The notes: generated from the letters alone by a model not told the origin. 64,000 bases of DNA from Anaerolineales bacterium (GCA_020634155.1 JACKCI010000001.1:558001-622000); one strand, 5' to 3'. Counted from the stretch's first letter, positions 32,243 through 41,733 are shown. Program-made: numbers and translations.

Positions 32243-33601
32243 ATGACCCAAGAAAATGGACATAGCCGTCGTTCAGTGTTGCCGTGGTGGAATAACAATG
32301 GTCACCATGAAAATGGCAACGGTAACGATTCAGGGTTGCGGCTGCTCGGACGCGGGCCGAACACAGGTCGGCGTTATGCACACATCACGGGCTGGGGCAT
32401 GGCTGTCCCTGACCGTGTGCTGACCAATCATGACCTTGAAGCCATTGTGGAAACCAACGACCAGTGGATTCGCACCCGCACAGGAATTGCGGAACGGCGC
32501 ATTGCCGACGAAAACGAATCAACGGGTCATCTGGCGCTGCGGGCTGCCCAAGCTGCCATCAAAGTCGCGGACATCCTGCCTACCGACATTGACCTAGTGA
32601 TTGTTGCCACCTCTACCCCAGAGCATATCTTCCCCAGTACCGCCAGTCTTCTTCAAGACTGGTTAGGGGCCAAATATGCTGGTGCCTTTGATTTGAGCGC
32701 GGCCTGTTCAGGCTTTGTCTATGCTATGGACATGGCCGCCGCCAAAATCCGCCTTGGCGACATTGACACCGCCTTGGTAATTGGGGCTGAGACCATGAGC
32801 CGCGTCATGAATTGGTCAGATCGGGGTACCTGTATCCTCTTTGGGGATGGTGCAGGTGCAGTAATTTTGACAGGCAGCAATCAACCCGGCGGAGTTCTTA
32901 GCAGCGTGTTGCGTTCCGATGGCTCTGGTTGGGATATGCTCGGTTTGCCCACTGTTGGCAGCCGCGATACCTACTTGCAGCCCAAAGAAGAGATTGATTG
33001 GGACAACTACGACGACAATCACCCGCCGCGCTTCATGCACCGTCTACACATGAACGGGCGCGAGGTGTTTCGCTTCGCTACACGGGTTATCAATGAGAGT
33101 ATCAAAGATGCCCTCAAAATGGCAGATTTAGAGATTGAGGATATTGGCTTGGTCATTCCGCATCAAGCCAACCAGCGTATCATCGAGTCTGCTGCGCGGG
33201 GCCTGAAGCTCCCGACTGAGAAGTTCTACAGCAATGTGGCCCGTTATGGCAACACCTCGGCTGCCTCTATCCCCATTGCACTCTGTGAAGCCATTGATGA
33301 GGGTAAAGTCAACGCAGGTGATAATCTGGTGTTCTGTGGCTTTGGGGGCGGACTGGCATGGGCCACCATGGTTGTCCAATGGGTCAATGTCCCAATTAAG
33401 CGTCAACCCATGACAGGTATTCGCCGCCAAGTTACCTATGCCTATGCCCTACAGCGGCGCAAGATTGTGCGAAGTTGGCGACGGCTCTCTAGTCGGTTGG
33501 CGGGTTCCCCCACCCCCGATGCGACCATGCGCCAACTCCGTCAGCAGTTAGCCCAAAAGAATGAACCCACCGAGGAAGAAAAAGTTCCCGAAAAGTCCTA
33601 G
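32243..33601 (+). CDS. fabH: Beta-ketoacyl-ACP synthase III with extra N- and C-terminal segments
   Basis: A 452-residue FabH with Cys155 in LSAACSGFVYA, His307 in VIPHQANQRI and Asn337 in RYGNTSAASIP, the intact catalytic triad for joining acetyl-CoA to malonyl-ACP. The usual FabH is about 320-335 residues. Here an Asn/Gly/His-rich, probably disordered segment of about 44 residues precedes the domain, and a basic tail of about 70 residues rich in Arg and Gln follows the last conserved motif (GFGGGLAWATMVVQW). GGGGGAAAG precedes the ATG at 32243. The 3' end overlaps the convergent sppA by 4 bases. Confidence 0.93.
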   Translation: MTQENGHSRRSVLPWWNNNGHHENGNGNDSGLRLLGRGPNTGRRYAHITGWGMAVPDRVLTNHDLEAIVETNDQWIRTRTGIAERRIADENESTGHLALRAAQAAIKVADILPTDIDLVIVATSTPEHIFPSTASLLQDWLGAKYAGAFDLSAACSGFVYAMDMAAAKIRLGDIDTALVIGAETMSRVMNWSDRGTCILFGDGAGAVILTGSNQPGGVLSSVLRSDGSGWDMLGLPTVGSRDTYLQPKEEIDWDNYDDNHPPRFMHRLHMNGREVFRFATRVINESIKDALKMADLEIEDIGLVIPHQANQRIIESAARGLKLPTEKFYSNVARYGNTSAASIPIALCEAIDEGKVNAGDNLVFCGFGGGLAWATMVVQWVNVPIKRQPMTGIRRQVTYAYALQRRKIVRSWRRLSSRLAGSPTPDATMRQLRQQLAQKNEPTEEEKVPEKS

Positions 33602-34578
33602 GGGCCGTAATAGCGATATTCAAGCACAGGTTGTATCACCTCATCGACTGCCGATTTAAGGCTAAAACTCGGTGAGGTGAACAACCGAAACAACTCGCTA
33701 AACCCAAAAGGATACTCTTGCACACGGTAGTCGCCCATGCCTGCCAATTGAGCCGCATAATCTAGCGCATCTTTTTCGTAGCCGAGACTATCAATCAGCC
33801 CCAGTTGCAGCGCATCGGGGGCAATCCACGCCTGCCCTGTCGCCAATTCACGCACCTGAGCCTCGGTTAAGGTTGATCCGGAGCGGTTGGCAACCACCTG
33901 CACAAAATGGTCAAGGACAATCTCCAATTGCCCTTTCCAGAATGCACGCTCTTCTTCGGTCATCTCGCGGAAAGGGCTACCAAAGTCCTTGTTTTCACCC
34001 GTGATAATCACATCCACCGAGACGCCAACGTCGTCTGCCAATTCCTCCACGTTGAAGAAAGTGGAAATCACGCCAATGCTACCGACTACGGTATTGCGCG
34101 AGGCAATCGACTCATCGGCGGCGCTGGCGACATAGAGGCACCCCGACGCGCAAGTACCGTGCATATAGACCACCACAGGCTTGCTAAAATCCTCTACCGC
34201 CTTCCAGATTTCATCGCTGGCGTTGACTCCACCACCGGGGCTATCGGCACGGATGACCAAGGCTTTTACATCCTTGTTCTCGTCCATCCAATCAAGTTGT
34301 TCCTTGATATATGCGGGATTGGTACCAAAGCCGCTACCCTCGACAATCGGGCCGTAGAGGTCAATGACTCCCACTGCTGGCCCCGTCTCTTGTTCAGCAC
34401 CTGACAAATCGCCAAGGAATACACCGAAGCCCGCCAAGGTCGCAAAGACCAAGCAGCTACACGCAACCACAGGCAGCATCCCACCAACAATAAAGGCGGC
34501 AAAGATACACCCCATTGAGCGTGAAGCATTAGCGGGTTGGGTCGAATAGCGTGGGTTGTCCATATTGCCTGTCATCAT
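33598..34578 (-). CDS. sppA: Signal peptide peptidase SppA (S49 family)
   Basis: A 326-residue membrane-anchored S49 serine protease with one N-terminal membrane segment (about 22-55, Cys-rich). The catalytic Ser is in GTCASGCLYVAS and the general-base Lys is in GENKDFGSPF, the usual Ser/Lys dyad. Substrate-binding SPGGG is present. It degrades leftover signal peptides in the membrane. The Cys residues around the active-site Ser (GTCASGCLY instead of the common AASGGYY) are unusual. It begins 3 bases after tyrS ends and is probably cotranscribed with it. Confidence 0.92.
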   Translation of the reverse strand: MMTGNMDNPRYSTQPANASRSMGCIFAAFIVGGMLPVVACSCLVFATLAGFGVFLGDLSGAEQETGPAVGVIDLYGPIVEGSGFGTNPAYIKEQLDWMDENKDVKALVIRADSPGGGVNASDEIWKAVEDFSKPVVVYMHGTCASGCLYVASAADESIASRNTVVGSIGVISTFFNVEELADDVGVSVDVIITGENKDFGSPFREMTEEERAFWKGQLEIVLDHFVQVVANRSGSTLTEAQVRELATGQAWIAPDALQLGLIDSLGYEKDALDYAAQLAGMGDYRVQEYPFGFSELFRLFTSPSFSLKSAVDEVIQPVLEYRYYGP

Positions 34579-34581
34579 GGG

Positions 34582-35826
34582 TTAACCGCCTCTCACCAGC
34601 CGCACAAATTTGCGCTTGCCGTATTGCAGCACCACAGGCAACTGGTCGAGCGTCACACGGTCATCAATACTCTCGACCTTGTCGCCATCACGCCGCACAC
34701 CACCGCCCTCAATCTGGCGTCTGGCATCACCCTTGCTCTTGAGAATACCTGTCTCTACCAGCAAATCGACCACCGACGCATCGGCACTGATGGCATGTTC
34801 GGGAATATCATCGGGGATACCACCCTGCTGCATGGCTGTCCGTGAGAACTCACGACCTGCGGCTGCCGCCTCTTCGCCATGAAAGATCGCCGTAACTGCA
34901 AAAGCCATGTCTGCTTTGACATCTTGTGGTGCCCGTTCACCGCGCTCAATCGACGCCATCAAGTCATCGACTTGGGCCTGCGTCCAGCCCAACATCAGCT
35001 TGTGATAGAGCGGCATGGTTGAATCGGGCAGCTTCATTAGGCTGGTGTACATCTGGCCCGCGTCGGAGAGCAAGGGGATATGGTTGCCCTTGCTCTTACT
35101 CATCTTCATAACACCATCGGTACCCGGCAAACTCTCACCCATCGCAATCACCACTTGGGGCTTCATGCCAAGGCCCTTCATCAGTTGACGGCCTGCCATT
35201 AGGTTAAAGAGTTGGTCTTGCCCACCGACCTGCACATCAGTATTGAGGGCCACCGCGTCATAACCCTGCATCAGGGGATAAAAGAACTCGTGTAGGAAAA
35301 CCGGATCGCCTTCGTCAATACGGTTGCGGAAGGTCTCCCGCGCCACAAACTGCTGCACCGTGAAGTTACGGGCCAAGCCAATCAAATCCGCAAAGTTCAA
35401 TTGCGACAGCCACTCGTGGTTATATAACACCTTGGTCTTGGCAGGGTCAAGAATCTTGAAAGCTTGGTCAGTGTAGGTCTTGGCATTGGCCTCAACCGCC
35501 TCTGGTGACAGCACATCGCGGGCAGTGGAACCATCAGGGTCGCCTATCAAGGATGTAAACGAGCCAATCAAGAACACCACCTCATGCCCAAAATCTTGAA
35601 ATTGCTTGAGTTTCCGCATCGGGATGGTATGGCCCAAATGCAGATCAGTGGTGCGTGGGTCAAAACCAGCGTAGACCCGCAAAGGCCGCCCTTCTTGTTG
35701 GGCCTCAATCAAACGCGCACGCAACTCTTGGCGCATATTCTCACGGGTTTGGTTATCGCCATAGCCCGTGCTACTCATCAACACTTCAACTTGTTCATCA
35801 ATTGAAACCGTGACTGAACCAGTCAT
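34582..35826 (-). CDS. tyrS: Tyrosyl-tRNA synthetase
   Basis: A 414-residue class I synthetase with HLGH (class I HIGH motif) and KMSKS, the catalytic signatures, and a C-terminal S4 RNA-binding domain (about 345-410, GGGVRRDGDKVESIDDRV). It charges tRNA-Tyr. Its sequence is of the longer TyrRS form seen in E. coli/TyrZ type enzymes rather than the Bacillus TyrS type, as far as I can judge. I start it at the ATG at 35826 because GAGGA lies 6 bases before; the longer frame begins with TTG at 35832. No T-box leader is visible in the 46 bases before it. sppA follows. Confidence 0.95.
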   Translation of the reverse strand: MTGSVTVSIDEQVEVLMSSTGYGDNQTRENMRQELRARLIEAQQEGRPLRVYAGFDPRTTDLHLGHTIPMRKLKQFQDFGHEVVFLIGSFTSLIGDPDGSTARDVLSPEAVEANAKTYTDQAFKILDPAKTKVLYNHEWLSQLNFADLIGLARNFTVQQFVARETFRNRIDEGDPVFLHEFFYPLMQGYDAVALNTDVQVGGQDQLFNLMAGRQLMKGLGMKPQVVIAMGESLPGTDGVMKMSKSKGNHIPLLSDAGQMYTSLMKLPDSTMPLYHKLMLGWTQAQVDDLMASIERGERAPQDVKADMAFAVTAIFHGEEAAAAGREFSRTAMQQGGIPDDIPEHAISADASVVDLLVETGILKSKGDARRQIEGGGVRRDGDKVESIDDRVTLDQLPVVLQYGKRKFVRLVRGG

Positions 35827-35872
35827 CAGCAATCCTCACTCTACCCCAATAGGGAATATTGAATGAGGGCGA

Positions 35873-36682
35873 TTATAGCATGGTTTGGCTCAATGCCCAT
35901 GCCGCCGTGCGGCGGACTTCTGCCTCAGAATCATGCTCGACAAGTTGCCTCAATATGTCACGGCTCCGGTCATCTTGGATAGCCCCCAACGCCACCGCGC
36001 CATATTGCCGTACATAGCGGTTAACATCAGTTGTTGCTACGATGAGCAAGTCGAGCGCTGGTTCCCCTAGTTCTCCGAGTGCCGCCGCAAACTGGTCAAG
36101 CACATTGGAATGCGCGAGGCCATAGCGGGCATTCTGGCTCAAGAGCAACCGTTGGTTATTCTCCACATCCCATTGGTGCAAGTCAGCCTCTAAGGACATG
36201 GCATAGCATCGCATCGCATCCAACAGTGGCTCCGCTGCCCGACTATCACCAATCCGTCCGAGCGCAAAGGCCACCATCGTTTGCACCCCCAAGTTGGGAT
36301 GCTGCAAAGTGACAATCAACGGATCAACGGCTTGGCGATTAGCCGTTTTCGCCAGAGCATGAGCCGCCCGTATCACCACCCTTGCCTGTGGATCATTCAA
36401 GCAGGCGATGAGTGGATCTAAGGCTTGCGGGTCACGCAACAACCCCAAGGCATCAATAGCCGCCATCCGCACCTGAGCATCCCCATCATTCAAGCGCCCT
36501 ATCAAAGCAGGAACCGCGCTTTCAACCTTCGCTAACCCCAAGACCCGCGCCGCCCCTGCCCGCACCAAGGCCACCGGATGCTTCAGCGCTTCCAGCAAAT
36601 CCGGCACATCGGGTTCACGGCTCATGAATTGAATCGCTGCCGTGCGTAATCGGGGATTAGGGTTGTTCAGGTGTTGTATCAT
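35873..36682 (-). CDS. HEAT-repeat protein (PBS lyase HEAT-like), partner of the TIR-NACHT gene
   Basis: About 269 residues made almost wholly of HEAT-like repeats of about 31 residues (for example VRAGAARVLGLAKVESAVP, VRMAAIDALGLLRDPQALD, VQTMVAFALGRIGDSRAAE). A helical insertion at about 150-200 breaks the pattern. HEAT arrays bind proteins or nucleic acids. I choose the Met at 36682, which overlaps the end of the upstream TIR-NACHT-HEAT gene by 26 bases. The repeats are of the same type as those of that protein's C-terminus, so they probably work together, or derive from one split gene. I see no catalytic site. Confidence 0.85.
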   Translation of the reverse strand: MIQHLNNPNPRLRTAAIQFMSREPDVPDLLEALKHPVALVRAGAARVLGLAKVESAVPALIGRLNDGDAQVRMAAIDALGLLRDPQALDPLIACLNDPQARVVIRAAHALAKTANRQAVDPLIVTLQHPNLGVQTMVAFALGRIGDSRAAEPLLDAMRCYAMSLEADLHQWDVENNQRLLLSQNARYGLAHSNVLDQFAAALGELGEPALDLLIVATTDVNRYVRQYGAVALGAIQDDRSRDILRQLVEHDSEAEVRRTAAWALSQTML

Positions 36683-38855
36683 GTTCCAATTGCTCCAAGG
36701 CCCACACAACAGTGGCCCGCACCCCTTCATCGGCATCCTCAAGGAGTGGCTTCATGGTTGTCACCATCTGCCGAGCGCCAATTTCAACCAACGCCACAAT
36801 CGCTCCTTGGCGGATAAGCGCCTGTTCATCCTCAAGGGCATGGCTCAAGCGTTCCAAGGCGGGTTCTCCAAACTCGGCTACCGTCAAGATGACCCGTCGG
36901 CGCACCCACTCGTCTTCGTTGGTGAACAAATGCAACAATGGCTCAATTGCCACCGAGTCGCCAATTCGCCCTAACGCAACCGCAGCATTAGCGCAAACCG
37001 ATTTATCCGAATCATGCAGGGCCTCAATCAGCGCATCCACCGAAGAAGGGTCGGCAATCTTGCCGAGCGCGATAGCCGCTTCACTGCGTACCCACTTATC
37101 GCTATCATCCAAGGCGGTCTTGAGCGCCCCAACTGCCCGTACATCGCCAATCTCACCCAATGCTGACGCCGCCAACTTCCGCATCCCCGCGCTTTCATCA
37201 CGCAGGGCCAGTGTTAAGGGTTCAACCGCCCGCGCATCGCCAATCTTCGCCAAAACCAAGGCCGCGCCATGCCGTACCACCGTATTCTTGTCATTGAGCG
37301 ACGACATACAATACGGCACTGCAAAGTGGTCGCGCAACAGGCCGTGCATGAAGCGATAGACCCCTTGGCGCACCGGACGGATATAGTGCAAACGCACTGC
37401 AAACTCGATAAACTCATCGGCGTTCTCACTCAGCACATGCCGAAAAAGTGATAATTCCAGTTCTTGCTCATTACCCCATAACAGGGAAGTCATCGCAACT
37501 TGCCCCAAAATCAAATAAATCTGCCCAATGGTATAGGATAACGGTGCAATCACCTGTTCAAATTCATAGCGCTTGGTGACATAGACCTTAAACACTTGGT
37601 CGCGGAGCAAACCCGTCCGATTATCGAGCGTCCATAAAGCATGTTCGCCCGCGTCTTGATAAGCCACCGTTAACAAGGTCAAAATCAAAGGGGTACGGGC
37701 CAATTCCATCAACTGCAAGTCGGCACTCAGTGCCTCCCACAACCCCGGAAGCGGCTCTAGGTAAATCTCAATCTGCCTATTACTCAGTGGTTTGAGCAGC
37801 ACTGCCCCATTGAGCGGCACCATCACATGCTGGTCGCGCATAATCGCCTCGAAGTTGTTATAACGACATGTGATGAGTAAGGGCGTTGTGCCAAATTGCT
37901 CAAGAGCCGCCATGAACGCCACCCGATAATCAGTCGTTTGTCCACCTTCCATCCGCACAGGTAGCTCATCAAGCCCATCGAGCAACAACACGGCGCGGTC
38001 GGTCTCCAGCAATACCTGTAAATCATGGCGCTCCAAGTCGGTAACACCTGCCAGCCAATCTAGCAACGGCATCTTGCCATCCCATGTATGAATCGGCGCA
38101 TAGATAGGCAGCGGATGGTCGGAGTTTTGGAGACGAGCATTCACCAGTTGTTGAGCATAGGCCAAGAGGGTAGTCGTCTTGCCTGCCCCCGGCTCCCCCA
38201 AAAGCAGCAAACGCCGTCCATGAAATTCAAAGGCTCGCTCAAGGGTACCAAACTCTACGCGGGTATCATGGTCAACAAACCAGCCCGCTCGTCGGGACTG
38301 ATAGGCGATGGGCTTGGCTTTTTCCACTGCTTCAGGTGCATCCAACATCCGCAGCGTCAAGACTTGAGCGTTGAATACCGTGCGCCGTAGTTCTTCGAGA
38401 ATATAGGCGTTTAATTCCTCCAAATGGTCGCGGAATAAATCCAGTGAAGTCTGATAGGCCGTCAGTGGTTGGCGCAAGCGCTCCAGCAAGATACTCATCC
38501 CGCGCTGATAATCATTAAAGTCAATCCATGTGAGGTGGTTGACCAGCGTCGGAATTTTGCCCTGTGGGAAACCGGGTAGCAGTATCGGAATAATTGGCTT
38601 TTGGCAGCCTTGGGCATAGAGGATTTCCCGCCGCACAAAACTATCCTCATCATCAACCAACGAGGGGGATAGCACCACCAAAATATGTGAGGCCTGTTTA
38701 ATCGCGCCTTCAATCATGGCGCTAAAATCTTGATAGGGGTTCAAATTGCGCTTATCGCGCCATACCGGAACCCCATTAGCACGCAAGGTTTCATACAATT
38801 TTTCAGCAAAGTCTTTGCCGTCGAACCATGAATAACTAATAAAGACAAAACCCAT
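36657..38855 (-). CDS. TIR-NACHT-HEAT NLR-like protein
   Basis: A 732-residue three-part protein. Residues 1-about 135 are a TIR domain (MGFVFISYSWFDGKDFAEKL) with Glu77 in SFVRREILYA at the position of the catalytic NADase Glu. About 213-350 is a NACHT-type NTPase with Walker A GEPGAGKTT at 220-228 and Walker B VLLLDGLDELP. About 535-722 is a chain of HEAT repeats that would serve as sensor. Such NLR-like proteins act in bacterial antiphage defence by sensing a trigger, oligomerising, and switching on the effector; TIR effectors deplete NAD or make signals. That role is an inference. A GGAAGGGCGG ribosome site precedes the ATG. It lies between tyrS and alaS. Confidence 0.9.
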   Translation of the reverse strand: MGFVFISYSWFDGKDFAEKLYETLRANGVPVWRDKRNLNPYQDFSAMIEGAIKQASHILVVLSPSLVDDEDSFVRREILYAQGCQKPIIPILLPGFPQGKIPTLVNHLTWIDFNDYQRGMSILLERLRQPLTAYQTSLDLFRDHLEELNAYILEELRRTVFNAQVLTLRMLDAPEAVEKAKPIAYQSRRAGWFVDHDTRVEFGTLERAFEFHGRRLLLLGEPGAGKTTTLLAYAQQLVNARLQNSDHPLPIYAPIHTWDGKMPLLDWLAGVTDLERHDLQVLLETDRAVLLLDGLDELPVRMEGGQTTDYRVAFMAALEQFGTTPLLITCRYNNFEAIMRDQHVMVPLNGAVLLKPLSNRQIEIYLEPLPGLWEALSADLQLMELARTPLILTLLTVAYQDAGEHALWTLDNRTGLLRDQVFKVYVTKRYEFEQVIAPLSYTIGQIYLILGQVAMTSLLWGNEQELELSLFRHVLSENADEFIEFAVRLHYIRPVRQGVYRFMHGLLRDHFAVPYCMSSLNDKNTVVRHGAALVLAKIGDARAVEPLTLALRDESAGMRKLAASALGEIGDVRAVGALKTALDDSDKWVRSEAAIALGKIADPSSVDALIEALHDSDKSVCANAAVALGRIGDSVAIEPLLHLFTNEDEWVRRRVILTVAEFGEPALERLSHALEDEQALIRQGAIVALVEIGARQMVTTMKPLLEDADEGVRATVVWALEQLEHDTTPEQP

Positions 38856-38933
38856 GTTACCGCCCTTCCATTACGTACCCTTAATGATACGCTACTTGGG
38901 GGTATTCCACCAACAGCACCACAGGACTATCTA

Positions 38934-38962
38934 TTGAGTTTCAGCCCTGCATCCCCTATAAT
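38934..38962 (+). promoter_or_regulatory. Sigma-70-like promoter of alaS
   Basis: TTGAGT at 38934-38939, 17 bp, then TATAAT at 38957-38962. The leader before the alaS start is about 37 bases, with no T-box. Confidence 0.7.
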
Positions 38963-39005
38963 CGCCATGCAATCATCACATGAGCAACCACAGGATTGAG
39001 TGTCC

Positions 39006-41699
39006 ATGAAATATATGACCAGCGCCGAAATACGTGAGGCGTTCCTTGACTTTTTTGAGGAATTTCACCACAAACGGGTGGCTTCCTCTTCACTGGTTCC
39101 CGGCAATGACCCCACCCTGCTTTTTACCAATGCCGGTATGGTGCAGTTTAAAGATGTCTTCCTTGGCAACGAGAAACGCGACTATGTCCGGGCCACCACC
39201 GTGCAAAAGGTGATGCGTGTCAGCGGCAAGCACAATGACCTCGAAAACGTTGGCCCTAGCCCGCGCCATCATACCTTTTTTGAGATGCTGGGCAACTTCT
39301 CGTTTGGGGACTACTTCAAGCAAGACGCCTGCAAATATGCCTACCAGTTGGTGACAGAGGTTTATGGCCTCCCTCCGGAACGCCTCTATTTTACCGTTCA
39401 CCATGACGACCAAGAGGCCCATGATATTTGGGTCAATCATGTTGGTGTACCCGCTGACCATGTGTGTACCTTGGGCGACAAAGACAACTTCTGGATGATG
39501 GCTGATACTGGCCCTTGCGGCTATACCAGCGAGATTCACTGGGACAAAACGCCTGAACTCGGTACCGTCACTGCCCAAGCCTCCTTTGACGCTGACGATG
39601 GGCGTTTCCTTGAGTTCTGGAATCTGGTGTTCATGCAATTCGATGCCCAGCCTGACGGCACCCGTATCCCCTTGCCCAAGACGGGTGTTGATACAGGTCT
39701 TGGCTTTGAGCGCATTGTCACTATCATCCAAGAAAAAGACCACAACTACGACACCGACCTCTTCATGCCCATCATCCGCGCCACGCAAGAGATGACGGGT
39801 CATACCGATGCCGAGCGTGAAGCCAACTATATCCCCTACCGCGTGATTGCCGACCATCTGCGCTCGGCCAGCTTTTTAATCGCCGATGGGGTACGCCCCG
39901 GCACCCAAGCCCGTGACTATGTATGCCGCATGGTCTTGCGTCGCGCCATGCGTTTTGGCAAGAAATTGCCCTTTGATACCCCGACTTTCCTTGCTCAATT
40001 ATCGCAGGTGGTGGTCAATATCATGGGCGACGCCTACCCTGAACTCAAATCCCATCGTGATACCATCTACCGCACGATTCAACTCGAAGAACAGCGCTTC
40101 TTGCGGACGATGGATCGCGGCTTGAACGAGTTAGAGGGTATGCTGGACGAGCTAGGCGAAGGTGGTCAACTCTCTGGTGAACAAGCCTTCTATCTGCACG
40201 CCACCCTTGGCCTACCGATTGAAGTCACCCGCGACATCGCCCAAGAGCGCGGCTATTCGGTTGATGAGCAAGGCTTTGTTGCCGAGCGCGAAAAGCACGC
40301 CGATGTCTCACGCCAAGGCAGTATGTTCGGCACCATCGCCACTGAAGAAACCTACAATCGCGTCTTGGCGACCCTACACACCGATGGCTTCATTGGCAGT
40401 GTTCAGCACATCTATGGCCCTGATGAGGTCTTCGGCACCTATGAGATGCCCAGCCATGTGGTGGCTATCCTGCGTGATGGTGAAATGGTCGAGACAGCCA
40501 CTGTCGGTGACCGTGTGGAAATCATCTTGCAAGAAACGCCCTTCTATATCGAAAGCGGTGGTCAAATCAGCGATACAGGCGCAATCGAGGGAGATGGTTG
40601 GCTAGTCGATGTGGAGGATGTCCGCAAACCTGTGACAGGGCTGATTGTACATATCGGGGAAGTGGTGCAAGGCACCGTCAGTGTGCAAGCAACTGCCAAA
40701 GCCAGCATTGATGGGGAGCGTCGTTGGCATATTATGCGGAACCATACCGCTACACATCTGCTCCATGCTGCGCTCCGCAATCGGCTCGGCACCCATGTTC
40801 ATCAGCGCGGGTCATTGGTCGCGCCTGACCGTCTACGCTTTGACTTTAGCCATGACGCAGCCCTGACCTTCGATGAAGTCAATGATGTCCAACGCGATGT
40901 CAACCTCGCTATTTTGGCAGGTATGGATGTTGTTGCTAAGTGGAAAAGCCTTGATCAAGCCAAGTTTGAAGGGGCCATGGCCCTCTTTGGCGAGAAATAC
41001 GGTGAGCAAGTCCGCACTATCTCCATTGCTAATGGAGAGCGCTATAGTTATGAACTCTGCGGCGGCACCCATGTTCCCAATACCGCCATTATCGGCTCGT
41101 TCATCATCACCCAAGAGACGGCCATCGCTCAGGGTATCCGCCGTATTGAGGCCATTACAGGGCATCAAGCATTCTTGGCAACGGCCCATAACTTGATTAT
41201 GGTTCGCAACCTGTCGCATCAACTCCAAACGCCCGCCAATATGCTGCCCGACCGTATTGCAGGTCTACAGCAGCAATTGAAACAACAAGAGCGTGAAATT
41301 AGCGAAATACGCCAAAAACTCGCCAAGGCTGAATTTGATGAACTCATCGTCCAGAAGACAGAAGATATGCACGGTGTCAAGGTACTGGTCACCGAAGTAG
41401 CAGCCACTGATGGCGATACCCTGCGGAAGATGGCCGACTGGTTCCGCGACGTGGTACCTGTTGGCGGGGTACTCGTTCTCGGCATGGTCAGCGAAGACAA
41501 GCCTCAACTACTGGCTGCCGTAACCAAGGACTTGACTGAGCGCATCCACGCGGGCAATCTGATTAAAGCCATTGCTACGATTGTTGGCGGGGGCGGGGGT
41601 GGACGGCCCAATATGGCCCAAGCGGGTGGCAAAGACCCCGATAAACTCAACGAGGCCCTTGCCCAAGCCAATCAATTCATTCAACAAGCCTTGAGTTAA
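39006..41699 (+). CDS. alaS: Alanyl-tRNA synthetase
   Basis: An 897-residue AlaRS. The class II catalytic core is at the N-terminus (MTSAEIREAFLDFF, then VASSSLVPGNDPTLLFTNAGM split by family motifs). The editing domain has the zinc motifs HTATHLLHAAL and CGGTH, and a C-terminal oligomerisation/C-Ala region ends in the GGGGGGRPNMAQAGG motif. It charges tRNA-Ala and removes mischarged Ser or Gly. Two start choices exist: ATG at 39006 and GTG at 39000. AGGA at 38992 fits either. It is monocistronic, with promoter at 38934-38962 and terminator at 41706-41733. Confidence 0.97.
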   Translation: MKYMTSAEIREAFLDFFEEFHHKRVASSSLVPGNDPTLLFTNAGMVQFKDVFLGNEKRDYVRATTVQKVMRVSGKHNDLENVGPSPRHHTFFEMLGNFSFGDYFKQDACKYAYQLVTEVYGLPPERLYFTVHHDDQEAHDIWVNHVGVPADHVCTLGDKDNFWMMADTGPCGYTSEIHWDKTPELGTVTAQASFDADDGRFLEFWNLVFMQFDAQPDGTRIPLPKTGVDTGLGFERIVTIIQEKDHNYDTDLFMPIIRATQEMTGHTDAEREANYIPYRVIADHLRSASFLIADGVRPGTQARDYVCRMVLRRAMRFGKKLPFDTPTFLAQLSQVVVNIMGDAYPELKSHRDTIYRTIQLEEQRFLRTMDRGLNELEGMLDELGEGGQLSGEQAFYLHATLGLPIEVTRDIAQERGYSVDEQGFVAEREKHADVSRQGSMFGTIATEETYNRVLATLHTDGFIGSVQHIYGPDEVFGTYEMPSHVVAILRDGEMVETATVGDRVEIILQETPFYIESGGQISDTGAIEGDGWLVDVEDVRKPVTGLIVHIGEVVQGTVSVQATAKASIDGERRWHIMRNHTATHLLHAALRNRLGTHVHQRGSLVAPDRLRFDFSHDAALTFDEVNDVQRDVNLAILAGMDVVAKWKSLDQAKFEGAMALFGEKYGEQVRTISIANGERYSYELCGGTHVPNTAIIGSFIITQETAIAQGIRRIEAITGHQAFLATAHNLIMVRNLSHQLQTPANMLPDRIAGLQQQLKQQEREISEIRQKLAKAEFDELIVQKTEDMHGVKVLVTEVAATDGDTLRKMADWFRDVVPVGGVLVLGMVSEDKPQLLAAVTKDLTERIHAGNLIKAIATIVGGGGGGRPNMAQAGGKDPDKLNEALAQANQFIQQALS

Positions 41700-41705
41700 G
41701 ATACC

Positions 41706-41733
41706 TAACCCCCGTCACAGGGGGTTAATTTTT
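41706..41733 (+). terminator. Rho-independent terminator of alaS
   Basis: TAACCCCC / GGGGGTTA stem with a 6-base loop, followed by ATTTTT, just past the alaS stop and touching the stop of the convergent glycosyltransferase gene. Confidence 0.85.

Noticed and set aside
35827..35872. T-box riboswitch before tyrS or alaS
   Set aside because: The leaders are too short (46 and about 37 bases) and no T-box sequence is present.
39090..39857. A 255-residue minus-strand open frame inside alaS
   Set aside because: Antisense shadow of a conserved synthetase with no independent support.
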